This document shows positions 9,297-17,344 of a stretch of 64,000 bases of DNA, one piece after another. The stretch is from assembly GCF_002813775.1 (NCBI RefSeq), contig NZ_CP020370.1, positions 3,187,501-3,251,500 on the forward strand. Direction: 5' to 3'. This stretch comes from Candidatus Thiodictyon syntrophicum. GTDB taxonomy: Bacteria; Pseudomonadota; Gammaproteobacteria; Chromatiales; Chromatiaceae. Every line of letters starts with the position of its first letter. The first letter of the stretch is position 1. The position numbers and the translations under genes were made by a program. A model generated the notes under the pieces. The model saw only the letters and a list, made by a program, of their open reading frames with translations. It did not search any database and was not told the origin of the DNA.

Positions 9297-12200
9297 TCAG
9301 TCCTGGGTGAGTGTCTTGACCAGCGGGCAGTCGTCCCGCGGGTCAGTGATGCGAATGCGCGCCTGGGTACGTTCGTTTTGGCTGACCAGTCCGGCAAGGA
9401 CCTCGAACAGCTCGCCGAGGCGCTTCATATCCTCCGGCGGGCAATCCTGCAACAGGAGGCGCATGCGGCCGCCGCCTTGCAGTTGCAGTTCCACCAGGTC
9501 CAACACGTCGAGCTTCGAGCTGGCACCGCGACCGTAGAGGCCGCCGATGCGGCGGAGGAGGGGCAGCAGTCGGGCGGCGGCCTCAGGGCCTTTCAGGTCC
9601 AAGTATCTGGGGTCGATCTTGATCCAGCCGCGGCGCGCGGCCTCGGCGGGGGAGAGGATGACATCGTCCTTACCGACCGAGTGCAGGATCGCGGTCGGCC
9701 CTTGCACGAGCGCCGACGGCGCGGCCTCCTGCTCGGGGGTGCCGCTGTAGGTCAGGGCCTTGGCCTCGCGCACGGCATTGTCGATGGCAGTCAGGATGTC
9801 CGACTCGGGTATCTCGCCGTGGGCGCCGACCACCTTGTCGATGATCTGGAAGACATAGGCCGCCGGTTCTTCCCGCATCGCATCCGCCACCCAGGTTTCG
9901 ACGCGCGCCGGGTCTGCGATAACCGCCCCGCCGAGCCAGCCGCGCTGGTTGGCGCCGGGCAGGGTGACGATGGCCCAGCCCGGCGCGCTCAGGTCCAAAT
10001 CCAGGGGCAGGGTGTCGGCATCGCGGCTGTAGATCGCTTGCGGCTTGGCGCTTTGTTCGTCCTGCATGCGGAACAGGCACCAGGCGCCGCGAGTGACGCC
10101 CTCGCGGACGATCTGGTCGAAGATCGTCGCTGCTTCGAGGACGGGCCAACGGCGGTTGACGGCGAAGTTGGTGCGCAGTTGCTCCAGGGTAGGGGTCTGA
10201 CCGGCGCCGAAGAAGAGCTTGCCGAGCAGGTTGAGCCCCTCTTGGGTGCGGGCGCGTTCCTCCGTGATCAGTTCGCCATCCTCGCGTAAGACGCGGTGGA
10301 TTTCGGCGATGATGGGGGCGCCGCCTTCCCCGCCGGCAGTGTGGATCTCCTTGCGCACCACATGCCCTGACGCGGACGGGTACCAAAGCCCATCGTATTG
10401 CTGGGTGATGGTGGTCTGAAGGGCCAACTCGCGCTCTTTGGTCTTGTCGCCGAAGCCCTCCTCGCTCAGTTGTTGGGGCTTGATGCCGTAGTTCTCCGGC
10501 TTGTCCCGCAAGCGACCGCGGGCGATGACATCGCGGGCGAGGTCGTCCAGGCGCTGGTGCGACTCTTGGGCCTTGGCAACCCGATCCTCGTTCCAGATTT
10601 CGCCTTGGACATGGACGGTGCGCGGAACCAACAGGAATACGAGGTTCTGCTCGATGCGCGGCCGGTTTGGGCCAACCGTCGTCACGAACGCCTCGGCGTC
10701 GATCTCGTCGGCGCCCAGCGTCACCAGACCCAGCGTGGTGCGCCCGGTCTTATCCTTGATGTGCTCAGGGTGAGTCACGTCGTGGGCAACGTGGAAGGTC
10801 GGATCGGTGCGGATGATCTTGCGCGCGGCGGCATCGAGGAAGTCCGTGACCTGACCCTTGCCCAGGCTGCCGCGGATGGACGCCAGCGCACGGTTGATGG
10901 ATGCGTCGAGACTGGCATAGTAGCGCCCGTACTGGACGCTGTGGCGCAGATAGAAGGCGCCGCGGTCGCTGTCTTCGATGGTCTTCAGGGCCGACTCCAC
11001 CTGGGACGGGGAAAGGCCGGGGAAGCTGATCTCGAGGAGTGCATCGCGCTCGCCGATCCCGAACAGAGGGGTCCCGAGCCCCTCGTGGCGCCCCACGAGG
11101 CTGTGCAGGAAGACGGTCTTCCAGGCGTACTCATGGAACGGATAGCCCTCGGGGTGCTTGTTCTTGCGGTCTGCCTCCTCCGCACGACTGGCGCCGCCGA
11201 CCAGGGTGGCAGTGTCCACACCGCCGATGTCGGTGTTGAGGATCGGCAGCAACTCCCCGCCCCCGGTGCGGCTGATCAGTTCGTTGACGATGCGCGCATC
11301 CCGCAGGTTCAGGTGGCAGGTGTGGATCATCGGCACAGGCTGGCGCTTCTCCCACAGACTGCGTACGGCCAGCGACAGCACGCGCAGGACCCCACGGGTG
11401 CCCTGGAAGTTGGCGAGCGTCGCCATCTTCTGGTTCAGGAAATCGACGAACGTGGGGTGGAAGGGATACAGGTCGCGCATGGTGGCGCGGTAGTCCTCCC
11501 GGCTCGCCTGGTCCGGGAGCAAGTCGGGGGTCTTCTGGTAGAGCGCCCAATAGTCGGCGACGGTCTCGGCGCCGGCCGCCTGGTCGACGCTTAGGAACAG
11601 GCGTTTCGCCAGGACCCGGGAGATCTCGTTGGCCTGGACCGGGACGACGCCTGTAGCATCGCGCGAGACGACGCTGAGCACGCCGGCCTGCGCGCTCTGG
11701 GCCATGGCCACGGCCTCTTCCTCCGTGACCTGCTCGCCGCGGATCGCGCTCAGCAGCCGGACCAATTCTTCGGTCTGGGTGGCGAAGGCGTCCGTCTGGC
11801 TCGCCAGGGTCAGCACCACGGCGATGTTGGAGTGACCGCGGGCATAGCCGTTGAGGGCCATCAGGAAGGCGGACAATTGGTTTGCGCCCTGGGGGTGGGC
11901 AGCGGCCAGCCGAGCCGCGTACTGGGCCAGCTCGTCGAGCAACAGCAGGGCCTTGCGCTTGTCGAAAATGGAGTCCAAGAACGCCTTACCTGGCGCCGCT
12001 CGGGAGGTAGCCTCGGTCTCGACACTCCGGTAAAGGGCCTCCCCGCCGATTTGGAAGGCGATCTCGCCCCAGAGGGTGTAGGGGACCAGCGCGGCGCCAT
12101 GTGGTTTGTGGACCGGGATCTCGTCGCCGGCGATGCCGACCACCTGCACGGTCCCCGGCTCATGCAAGGCGGTGGCCTCGAGCACACTGGCGTCGATGCT

Positions 12201-12554
12201 TGGCGCGGCGGCATCCGCCAGTTCCCGGCCGCGAAATCCCAGGTGAGTCAGCGCAATCAGGGTGTGCGTCTTGCCGCCGCCGAAGGCCGTTTCGAGCCGA
12301 TGTATGGCGGGGACGCCGTTGTCCCCGGCCAGGCGCGCCATGACCTCGGAGATGACCATGCGCATGCCGTCGGTGGGGAAGGTTGCCTGGCGGAAAAACT
12401 GCTCCGCGTCCGTGTAGAGGTTGGTCACGCTGCTCGTCCGGCCCCGGTAGTAGTCCATGACCTGGGACAAACTGGCCGTGAAGATTTCCGGGTTGAAGGT
12501 GCCGGTGAGCAGGTCCGCACGTGGCGTGCAGGTGTCAAGTATCGATCGCATCAA
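9297..12554 (-). CDS. DUF499 AAA+ ATPase (COG1483-type), anti-phage associated
   Basis: This 1085-residue ATPase has a Walker A of the DUF499 form, ETAFGGGKTHT (GGGKTHT at 92-98), and Walker B ALLLLDE (202-208) followed by LAQYAARL. The preceding RMVISEVMARLAG and FFRQATFPT segments are also typical of the family. The C-terminal half ends with a long regulatory or nucleic-acid-handling region. It is the first large gene of the defence operon, with the 205-residue gene five bases downstream. DUF499 proteins are known genomic partners of DUF1156 methylases; their role is unproven, perhaps energy-driven recognition or translocation. The start ATG at 12554 is followed at once by a second candidate M. 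Confidence 0.92.
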   Translation of the reverse strand: MMRSILDTCTPRADLLTGTFNPEIFTASLSQVMDYYRGRTSSVTNLYTDAEQFFRQATFPTDGMRMVISEVMARLAGDNGVPAIHRLETAFGGGKTHTLIALTHLGFRGRELADAAAPSIDASVLEATALHEPGTVQVVGIAGDEIPVHKPHGAALVPYTLWGEIAFQIGGEALYRSVETEATSRAAPGKAFLDSIFDKRKALLLLDELAQYAARLAAAHPQGANQLSAFLMALNGYARGHSNIAVVLTLASQTDAFATQTEELVRLLSAIRGEQVTEEEAVAMAQSAQAGVLSVVSRDATGVVPVQANEISRVLAKRLFLSVDQAAGAETVADYWALYQKTPDLLPDQASREDYRATMRDLYPFHPTFVDFLNQKMATLANFQGTRGVLRVLSLAVRSLWEKRQPVPMIHTCHLNLRDARIVNELISRTGGGELLPILNTDIGGVDTATLVGGASRAEEADRKNKHPEGYPFHEYAWKTVFLHSLVGRHEGLGTPLFGIGERDALLEISFPGLSPSQVESALKTIEDSDRGAFYLRHSVQYGRYYASLDASINRALASIRGSLGKGQVTDFLDAAARKIIRTDPTFHVAHDVTHPEHIKDKTGRTTLGLVTLGADEIDAEAFVTTVGPNRPRIEQNLVFLLVPRTVHVQGEIWNEDRVAKAQESHQRLDDLARDVIARGRLRDKPENYGIKPQQLSEEGFGDKTKERELALQTTITQQYDGLWYPSASGHVVRKEIHTAGGEGGAPIIAEIHRVLREDGELITEERARTQEGLNLLGKLFFGAGQTPTLEQLRTNFAVNRRWPVLEAATIFDQIVREGVTRGAWCLFRMQDEQSAKPQAIYSRDADTLPLDLDLSAPGWAIVTLPGANQRGWLGGAVIADPARVETWVADAMREEPAAYVFQIIDKVVGAHGEIPESDILTAIDNAVREAKALTYSGTPEQEAAPSALVQGPTAILHSVGKDDVILSPAEAARRGWIKIDPRYLDLKGPEAAARLLPLLRRIGGLYGRGASSKLDVLDLVELQLQGGGRMRLLLQDCPPEDMKRLGELFEVLAGLVSQNERTQARIRITDPRDDCPLVKTLTQD

Positions 12555-12590
12555 TCGGTTCCTTATCGACGGCGCTGGGCAGTTGGTTAT

Positions 12591-12728
12591 CTACTTGATT
12601 TGGTAAGCGCGGGCGGATTGCGGCCCGGCAGGATCTGTGCGGCAACTCGGCCAGGGCAGCGACTCGGCCAGCATGGAGCGTTGCGCATCGGCAGCTGGTT
12701 CCGGTCCGTGCAGGTCCGACTGACTCAT
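12591..12728 (-). CDS. possible small ORF ahead of the DUF499 gene
   Basis: A 45-codon frame (MSQSDLHGPEPAAD at its start) on the same strand as the DUF499 gene and 36 bases upstream of it, preceded by a purine-rich GGGGGATTCG. No similarity is recognised. It could be a leader peptide or first gene of the operon, or a chance frame in GC-rich DNA. Confidence 0.2.
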   Translation of the reverse strand: MSQSDLHGPEPAADAQRSMLAESLPWPSCRTDPAGPQSARAYQIK

Positions 12729-12983
12729 CGCCGAATCCCCCTGATTGCGTTGGTCGGGGTCTTGGTCAGGACATCGCGCGCTCTTGGTGAGCGGGCCGCT
12801 GGTCCCTGTCGTCGGCTTGGCAACACCTGCTCGGCCCCGGCCGCCGCGACAAGAGGTAATAGAATGCCACAAGACGCACCAAGACATCCGCTCGCCGTGC
12901 CTTCCAGAGGCGTCCCGGGGCGCGCCAGCGCGGTCCCGCTGTGCTGACCGCCGGCCGCCGCAAGAGCCACCCAGGACAGCCCC

Positions 12984-13217
12984 ATGACTCAGACCGCACG
13001 CTACGAGGACGACGTGGTCGGGGCCAACGAGCAGGCAAGGTTCCTGCGCGAGGGCCGCCTCGACCTGTTGGACACCCCGCACCTGGCCGAGTGGTGACAG
13101 GAGGTTTGGGACGATGCCACGGCCCAGGTTGCATCCGAGGCGAGTCTGTCCGGTTTTCCCGAAACCTGCCCATGGTCGCCCGAACAGGTCTTGGCCGAAG
13201 ATTGGCTGCCCGAGTAG
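12984..13217 (+). pseudogene. DUF29 family protein, internally deleted remnant
   Basis: Reading from the ATG at 12984 gives MTQTARYEDDVVG then ANEQARFLREGRLDLLD and HLAEW, the standard beginning of a DUF29 protein. A TGA follows, and the same frame then continues as EVWDDA, GFPETCPWSPEQVLAEDWLPE in abbreviated form, the standard end of a DUF29 protein. The central part of roughly 70 residues is missing, and the stop lies at the junction. DUF29 genes are numerous and mobile in cyanobacteria and purple sulfur bacteria. The remnant marks the boundary between the defence island and the ribosomal operon. The region 12729-12983 before it holds nothing I can identify. Confidence 0.7.
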
Positions 13218-13358
13218 GCTTGGATTTTCCCTATAAAAGCAAAGCCGCTACGACCTGGCCCACGCCCTGGCGGAGCAGGGCTGTCGCCTGGTCATGGTCA
13301 CCAACACCACTTGCGTGCCCGCTGCCCGTCGGTCCTGCGCTCGCCCGGCGACGTAACC

Positions 13359-13415
13359 CCGCACTCCGCACTCCGAACCCCCGAACCCCGAACCCCGAAC
13401 CCCGAACCCCGAACC
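13359..13415. repeat. heptanucleotide tandem repeat upstream of the rpsF promoter
   Basis: Two units of CCGCACT followed by six units of CCGAACC, with one extra C between the third and fourth units, run up to three bases before the -35 box of the rpsF promoter. The preceding 13218-13358 contains a frame reading YDLAHALAEQGCRLVMVTN that may be another gene scrap. Confidence 0.9.
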
Positions 13416-13418
13416 CCT

Positions 13419-13446
13419 TTGACTCCCCCCCTTTTCTCCGTATAAT
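13419..13446 (+). promoter_or_regulatory. sigma-70 promoter of the rpsF operon
   Basis: TTGACT (13419-13424) and TATAAT (13441-13446) are separated by 16 bases, a near-perfect consensus pair, about 100 bases before rpsF. The placement and strength fit a ribosomal protein operon. Confidence 0.8.
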
Positions 13447-13544
13447 GCCCGGTTTCCCGCGAGCCGGGAAATCTCCTTGCCTCACCCCCGGCGTCGGTTT
13501 CCGACCGCCCCGGGCGGGAGGCTGTCAAGCCATGAGGAGCAGCA

Positions 13545-13913
13545 ATGCGACATTTTGAAGTGGTGTTTCTGGTTCACCCGAGCCAGAGCGAACAGGTGCC
13601 GGCGATGGTAGAGCGCTACCGCGGCAACCTGGAGAAGCGCGGCGGGGTGGTGCACCGGTTCGAGGACTGGGGTCGGCGGCCCCTGGCCTATCCGATCAAC
13701 AAGGTCCACAAGGCCCACTATGTGCTGATGAACGTGGAGTGCGACCAGGAGGCGATCGACGAGCTGGAGAGTGCCTTCCGCTTCAACGACGCGGTCCTGC
13801 GCAACCTGATCCTGCGCCGTAACGCGGCGGTCACCGAGCCGTCCCCGCTGCTGAAGACCGGTGAGGAGCGCGAGCGCCCCGAGCCGCTTGGCGGCGACGC
13901 GGACAGCGACTGA
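13545..13913 (+). CDS. rpsF: 30S ribosomal protein S6 (bS6)
   Basis: This 122-residue protein has the S6 pattern [25 protein letters not shown] and the conserved [10 protein letters not shown] and [10 protein letters not shown] strands. It binds 16S rRNA together with S18 on the platform of the small subunit. The acidic C-terminal tail (GGDADSD) resembles the glutamate-rich tail of enterobacterial S6, which in E. coli is extended by RimK. Ribosome binding site GAGGAG lies before the ATG. It is the first gene of the S6-S18-DUF2232-L9 operon driven by the promoter at 13419. Confidence 0.98.
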   Translation: MRHFEVVFLVHPSQSEQVPAMVERYRGNLEKRGGVVHRFEDWGRRPLAYPINKVHKAHYVLMNVECDQEAIDELESAFRFNDAVLRNLILRRNAAVTEPSPLLKTGEERERPEPLGGDADSD

Positions 13914-13953
13914 AGACCGACCCCGCTCATCGACATTCAAAGGGCCAGACACC

Positions 13954-14187
13954 ATGGAAAATAGCTCCCGTTTCTTCCGTCGCAAGCGTTACTGCCGGTT
14001 CACCGCCGAGGGTATCGCCGAGATCGACTATAAAGACCTCAACCTGCTCAAGGCCTATGTGAGCGAGTCCGGCAAGATCGTGCCGAGCCGCATCACCGGC
14101 ACCTCCGCCAGGTACCAGCGCCAGCTCGCCCAGGCGGTCAAGCGGGCGCGCTTCCTGGCGCTGTTGCCCTACACCGACGCGCATTGA
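13954..14187 (+). CDS. rpsR: 30S ribosomal protein S18 (bS18)
   Basis: This 77-residue protein ([20 protein letters not shown] at the start) carries the S18 core: [26 protein letters not shown] in abbreviated form, and the basic [13 protein letters not shown] helix. It pairs with S6 on the 30S platform. I place the start at the ATG at 13954; an open frame extends further upstream into rpsF but has no support. It follows rpsF by 40 bases. Confidence 0.97.
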   Translation: MENSSRFFRRKRYCRFTAEGIAEIDYKDLNLLKAYVSESGKIVPSRITGTSARYQRQLAQAVKRARFLALLPYTDAH

Positions 14188-14257
14188 TCCGGGGCCCCGA
14201 GCGGGCGCCTGAGCGCCACGCCCGGGACCGGTCCGGCCCTGCCGCGCCTCCCAGCCG

Positions 14258-15163
14258 ATGAAACCCCTGGCCGCGTTCATCATGCGCGGGCCGGTGCAAG
14301 CCAGCCTGGTGGCCTGGTTCACCGGGCTCTTGTCGCTGCTGCTCCCGCTCGTGGGCCTCTTAAGCAGTGCGACCCTGGCCCTGGTGACGCTGCGCGGCGG
14401 GACCTGGTGCGGGGTGCGGGTCGGCGCCCTGGCGGGGCTGGGCTGCCTGGTCCTGTGTACCCTGCTGCTGGGTTCGCCCTGGCCGGCGCTCGCGATCCTG
14501 CTGGTCCTGTGGCTGCCGGTGTGGGGGCTCGCGGCGATCCTGCGCTTCTCCCGGTCACTGGCGTTCACCGCCCAGGCGGCGGCGCTGACCGGGGTCCTGG
14601 GCGTCCTGTCCATCCATGCGCTGATCGGCGACCCGACCAGCGCCTGGCTGCGCTTGTTGGAGCCCTTGCGCGCGGCCCTGATCAAGGATGGGGGACTGGA
14701 CGAGCCGGCCGCCGCGGCGGTCTTTGCGACCCTGGCCCCCTGGATGACCGGGGCCCTGGCCGCGGCCCTGATGCTGCAGGTGCTGGTGGGGCTCTTTATT
14801 GGGCGTTGGTGGCAGGGCCAACTCTACAATCCGGGCGGTTTCGGGGCGGATTTCCGCGCCTTCCGGTTACACCCGGTGGTCGGCCTCATCGGCCTGCTGC
14901 TGGTGGCCGGCGTCGGTTTTCAGCCGGGCCCCGGCCTGATCCCGGACCTGTTGCTCGTGCTCTCCCCCCTGTGGCTGTTCCAGGGGCTGGCGGTCATCCA
15001 CCAGTTGATTGCGCAGCGAGGCGCGCGGCGTGGTTGGCTGGTGGGTTTCTATGTGTTGTTGGTCGTGTTCATGCCCCGCACCCTGGTGTTGGTGGCCTGT
15101 CTGGGCCTGGTGGATATCTGGGTCGACCTGCGTGCCCGCCTCGGGCCGCGGCCCCCGGCCTGA
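14258..15163 (+). CDS. DUF2232 (YybS-like) multi-spanning membrane protein
   Basis: This 301-residue, very hydrophobic protein has about eight membrane segments and short basic loops, with no visible enzyme motif. A DUF2232 protein between rpsR and rplI is the usual arrangement in many gammaproteobacteria lacking priB, so synteny supports the family call. The function is unknown; a link to membrane transport or ribosome production has been suggested only from gene order. It starts 70 bases after rpsR and ends 63 bases before rplI. Confidence 0.85.
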   Translation: MKPLAAFIMRGPVQASLVAWFTGLLSLLLPLVGLLSSATLALVTLRGGTWCGVRVGALAGLGCLVLCTLLLGSPWPALAILLVLWLPVWGLAAILRFSRSLAFTAQAAALTGVLGVLSIHALIGDPTSAWLRLLEPLRAALIKDGGLDEPAAAAVFATLAPWMTGALAAALMLQVLVGLFIGRWWQGQLYNPGGFGADFRAFRLHPVVGLIGLLLVAGVGFQPGPGLIPDLLLVLSPLWLFQGLAVIHQLIAQRGARRGWLVGFYVLLVVFMPRTLVLVACLGLVDIWVDLRARLGPRPPA

Positions 15164-15226
15164 ATTGCCGGACCGCGCGTGCGCTGTACGCACGGCCGTC
15201 CCCCTAAAGACTCGAGGAAAAGCGAA

Positions 15227-15673
15227 GTGGAAGTCATCCTGCTGAAGAACGTCGGTGGTCTGGGCAGCCTTGGCGAGAAGGTCAAGGTGCGCCCCGGTTA
15301 TGGCCGCAATTATCTGGTCCCCGGCGGGTTCGCCGTGTCGGCCACGGCCAAGAACCTGGAAGCCTTCGAGGCCCGGCGCGCGGAACTGGAGCGCGAGGCC
15401 GCCGCCAACCTGGCCAGTGCGCAGGAGCGCAAGGCTGCCATGGAAGGGCTGCGCCTCACCATCGCCCGCAAGGCCGGTGACGAGGGCCGCCTGTTCGGCT
15501 CGGTGGGCGCGGGCGACATCGCCACCGCCCTGACCGGCGCCGGGGTGGCCATTACCAAGGCGGAGGTGCGCCTCCCGGCCGCGCTGCGTGCCGTCGGTGA
15601 GTTCCCGGTCACGCTGCGCCTGCACCCGGAGGTGGAGGCGATCATCACGGTGGACATCGTCCCCGGGACCTGA
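15227..15673 (+). CDS. rplI: 50S ribosomal protein L9 (bL9)
   Basis: This 148-residue protein starts at a GTG (15227), with GAGG about ten bases upstream. It begins MEVILLKNVGGLGSLGEKV and has the L9 signature GYGRNYLVPGG. A long connecting helix (EAFEARRAELEREAAANLA) joins the N-terminal rRNA-binding domain to the C-terminal domain (RLFGSVGAGDIA). It binds 23S rRNA at the base of the L1 stalk. It is the last gene of the operon, followed by a strong terminator. Confidence 0.97.
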   Translation: MEVILLKNVGGLGSLGEKVKVRPGYGRNYLVPGGFAVSATAKNLEAFEARRAELEREAAANLASAQERKAAMEGLRLTIARKAGDEGRLFGSVGAGDIATALTGAGVAITKAEVRLPAALRAVGEFPVTLRLHPEVEAIITVDIVPGT

Positions 15674-15714
15674 TCAGGCGCGCCGCGCCCGGCGGGCTGG
15701 ACGCCTGCTCATGA

Positions 15715-15745
15715 CCCGACCCGGCGAACGCCGGGCCGGGTTTTT
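15715..15745 (+). terminator. Rho-independent terminator of the rpsF-rplI operon
   Basis: A 12-base stem with one mismatch (CCCGACCCGGCG / CGCCGGGCCGGG) around a two-base loop is followed by five T residues, 41 bases after rplI. Confidence 0.9.
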
Positions 15746-15747
15746 GC

Positions 15748-15855
15748 GTCGTTGTCGTTGTCGTAATCGTGGTCGGATTATTCGATTACGACAACGACAA
15801 CGACAACGACCGCCTATCCGGGATCTCGGTTACCACATCAGTTCTGATCGCACCC
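15748..15855. repeat. hexanucleotide inverted-repeat element, copy 1
   Basis: A perfect 22-base inverted repeat (15748-15769 and 15783-15804) is built of GTCGTT units ending in GTAATCG, with a 13-base loop. One extra AACGAC unit and a 38-base tail (15818-15855) containing GGATCTCGGTTACCACATCA follow. The same stem type and tail recur at 44554-44670. It lies between the rplI terminator and radA. Confidence 0.9.
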
Positions 15856-15876
15856 ATCTGCAAGGGCAACCCCTAC

Positions 15877-17253
15877 ATGGCCACCGTCCCCCCGAAGCCC
15901 CGCGCCGCCTATGTGTGCAACGCCTGCGGGGCGGCGCAGCCCAAGTGGAGCGGTCAGTGCGCCGATTGCGGGGCCTGGAACAGTGTGGAGGAGGCGACAC
16001 GGCCGCCGCCGTCCCAGCACCGGGCGGCCGGGCGGGGCGGGTTCGCGGGTGCGGCGCAGTCGGAGATCCAGTCCCTCGCGGACCTGAAGCCCGAGGAGCG
16101 GGTGCGCACCGGCACCGGGATCGGCGAACTGGACCGGGTGCTGGGCGGGGGCCTGGTGATCGGCTCGGTAGTGCTCTTAGGCGGGGACCCGGGGATCGGC
16201 AAGTCGACCCTGCTGCTGCAGGCGTGCGAGTCGCTCGGCGCCCAACACCCGGTGCTCTATGTGAGCGGGGAGGAGTCACCCCAGCAGATCGGGCTGCGCG
16301 CCCGGCGCCTGGGGGTGACCGGGGCCGGGATCCGGCTGCTGGCGGAGACCTGCGTGGAGCGCGTCCTGGCCCTGGCGGAACGCGAGGGGCCGCGGGTGAT
16401 CGTCGTGGACTCCATCCAGACCCTTTACACGGACCTGCTGCCCTCGGCCCCGGGCTCGGTCAGCCAGGTGCGCGAGACGGCGGCGCAGTTGGTGCGCTTC
16501 GCCAAGCGCGCGGACACGGCGGTCTTCCTGGTCGGGCATGTGACCAAGGAGGGGGCGCTCGCCGGCCCGCGGGTGCTGGAGCACATGGTCGACACGGTCC
16601 TCTATTTCGAGGGCGAGGCGGGCGGGCCCTTCCGGATGGTGCGGGCAATCAAGAACCGCTTCGGGGCGGTGAACGAACTGGGGGTCTTCGCCATGGGGGA
16701 CCGGGGCCTGCGGGAGGTCAGGAACCCCTCGGCCATCTTCCTGTCGCGCCACGACCAGCCGGTGCCGGGCAGCGTGGTGATGGTGACACGCGAGGGGACC
16801 CGGCCGCTGCTCGTAGAGGTCCAGGCCCTGGTCGACGAGAGCCCGCTCGCCAACCCGCGGCGGGTCGCGCTGGGGCTGGACCAGAATCGGCTCGCCATGC
16901 TGCTCGCGGTGCTGCACCGCCATGGCGGCATCGGCATGTTCAATCAGGACGTCTTCGTCAACGTGGTGGGCGGGGTGCGGATCAGTGAGACGGCGGCGGA
17001 CCTGCCCCTGGTGCTGGCGGTGCTCTCCAGTTACCGCGACCGCCCCCTGCCGCTGGAGCTGATGGCCTTCGGTGAGATCGGGCTCTCCGGTGAGGTCCGG
17101 CCGGTGCCCAACGGCCCCGACCGGTTGCGCGAGGCCGCCAAGCACGGCATCCGCCGGGCCATAGTCCCGGCCGGCAATGTGCCGAAGGAGGGAGTGGAGG
17201 GGCTTGAAATCCTGGCGGTTAAGACGCTGGCCGCGGCGATCGAGGGGGTTTGA
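15877..17253 (+). CDS. radA: DNA repair protein RadA (Sms)
   Basis: A 458-residue branch-migration ATPase that helps process recombination intermediates. It has a C4 zinc finger (CNACGAAQPKWSGQCADC, about 12-29), Walker A GGDPGIGKST, the RadA-specific KNRFG motif, Walker B VIVVDSIQT, and a C-terminal Lon-protease-like domain (GVRISETAADLPLVLAVLSS region). I chose the ATG at 15877 because the zinc finger is at the usual distance. An open frame upstream would run through the repeat element and is unlikely to be translated. Confidence 0.97.
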   Translation: MATVPPKPRAAYVCNACGAAQPKWSGQCADCGAWNSVEEATRPPPSQHRAAGRGGFAGAAQSEIQSLADLKPEERVRTGTGIGELDRVLGGGLVIGSVVLLGGDPGIGKSTLLLQACESLGAQHPVLYVSGEESPQQIGLRARRLGVTGAGIRLLAETCVERVLALAEREGPRVIVVDSIQTLYTDLLPSAPGSVSQVRETAAQLVRFAKRADTAVFLVGHVTKEGALAGPRVLEHMVDTVLYFEGEAGGPFRMVRAIKNRFGAVNELGVFAMGDRGLREVRNPSAIFLSRHDQPVPGSVVMVTREGTRPLLVEVQALVDESPLANPRRVALGLDQNRLAMLLAVLHRHGGIGMFNQDVFVNVVGGVRISETAADLPLVLAVLSSYRDRPLPLELMAFGEIGLSGEVRPVPNGPDRLREAAKHGIRRAIVPAGNVPKEGVEGLEILAVKTLAAAIEGV

Positions 17254-17308
17254 TCCCGCCACCATCTGTCGGATTCTTGAGAAAGCCCGTCTAATCGCAG
17301 GATTTCGT

Positions 17309-17338
17309 TTGGAAAAGGTCCTTGGACCGTGCTATCTT
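17309..17338 (+). promoter_or_regulatory. possible promoter before amiC
   Basis: TTGGAA (17309-17314) and TATCTT (17333-17338) are separated by 18 bases. The -10 box ends only six bases before the first ATG of amiC, so if this is used the real start would be one of the downstream GTG codons (17372 or 17381). Confidence 0.3.
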
Positions 17339-17344
17339 TTGGTC

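Noticed and set aside
1-12554. DISARM or BREX system
   Set aside because: A methylase, helicase and PLD are present, but there is no DUF1998 protein (drmB), no PglZ phosphatase and no BrxA/BrxB. The DUF499/DUF1156 pair defines a different cassette.
15769-15876. N-terminal extension of RadA through the hexanucleotide element
   Set aside because: The residues would be DNDNDND low complexity encoded by the repeat, absent from RadA proteins; the ATG at 15877 gives the usual start.
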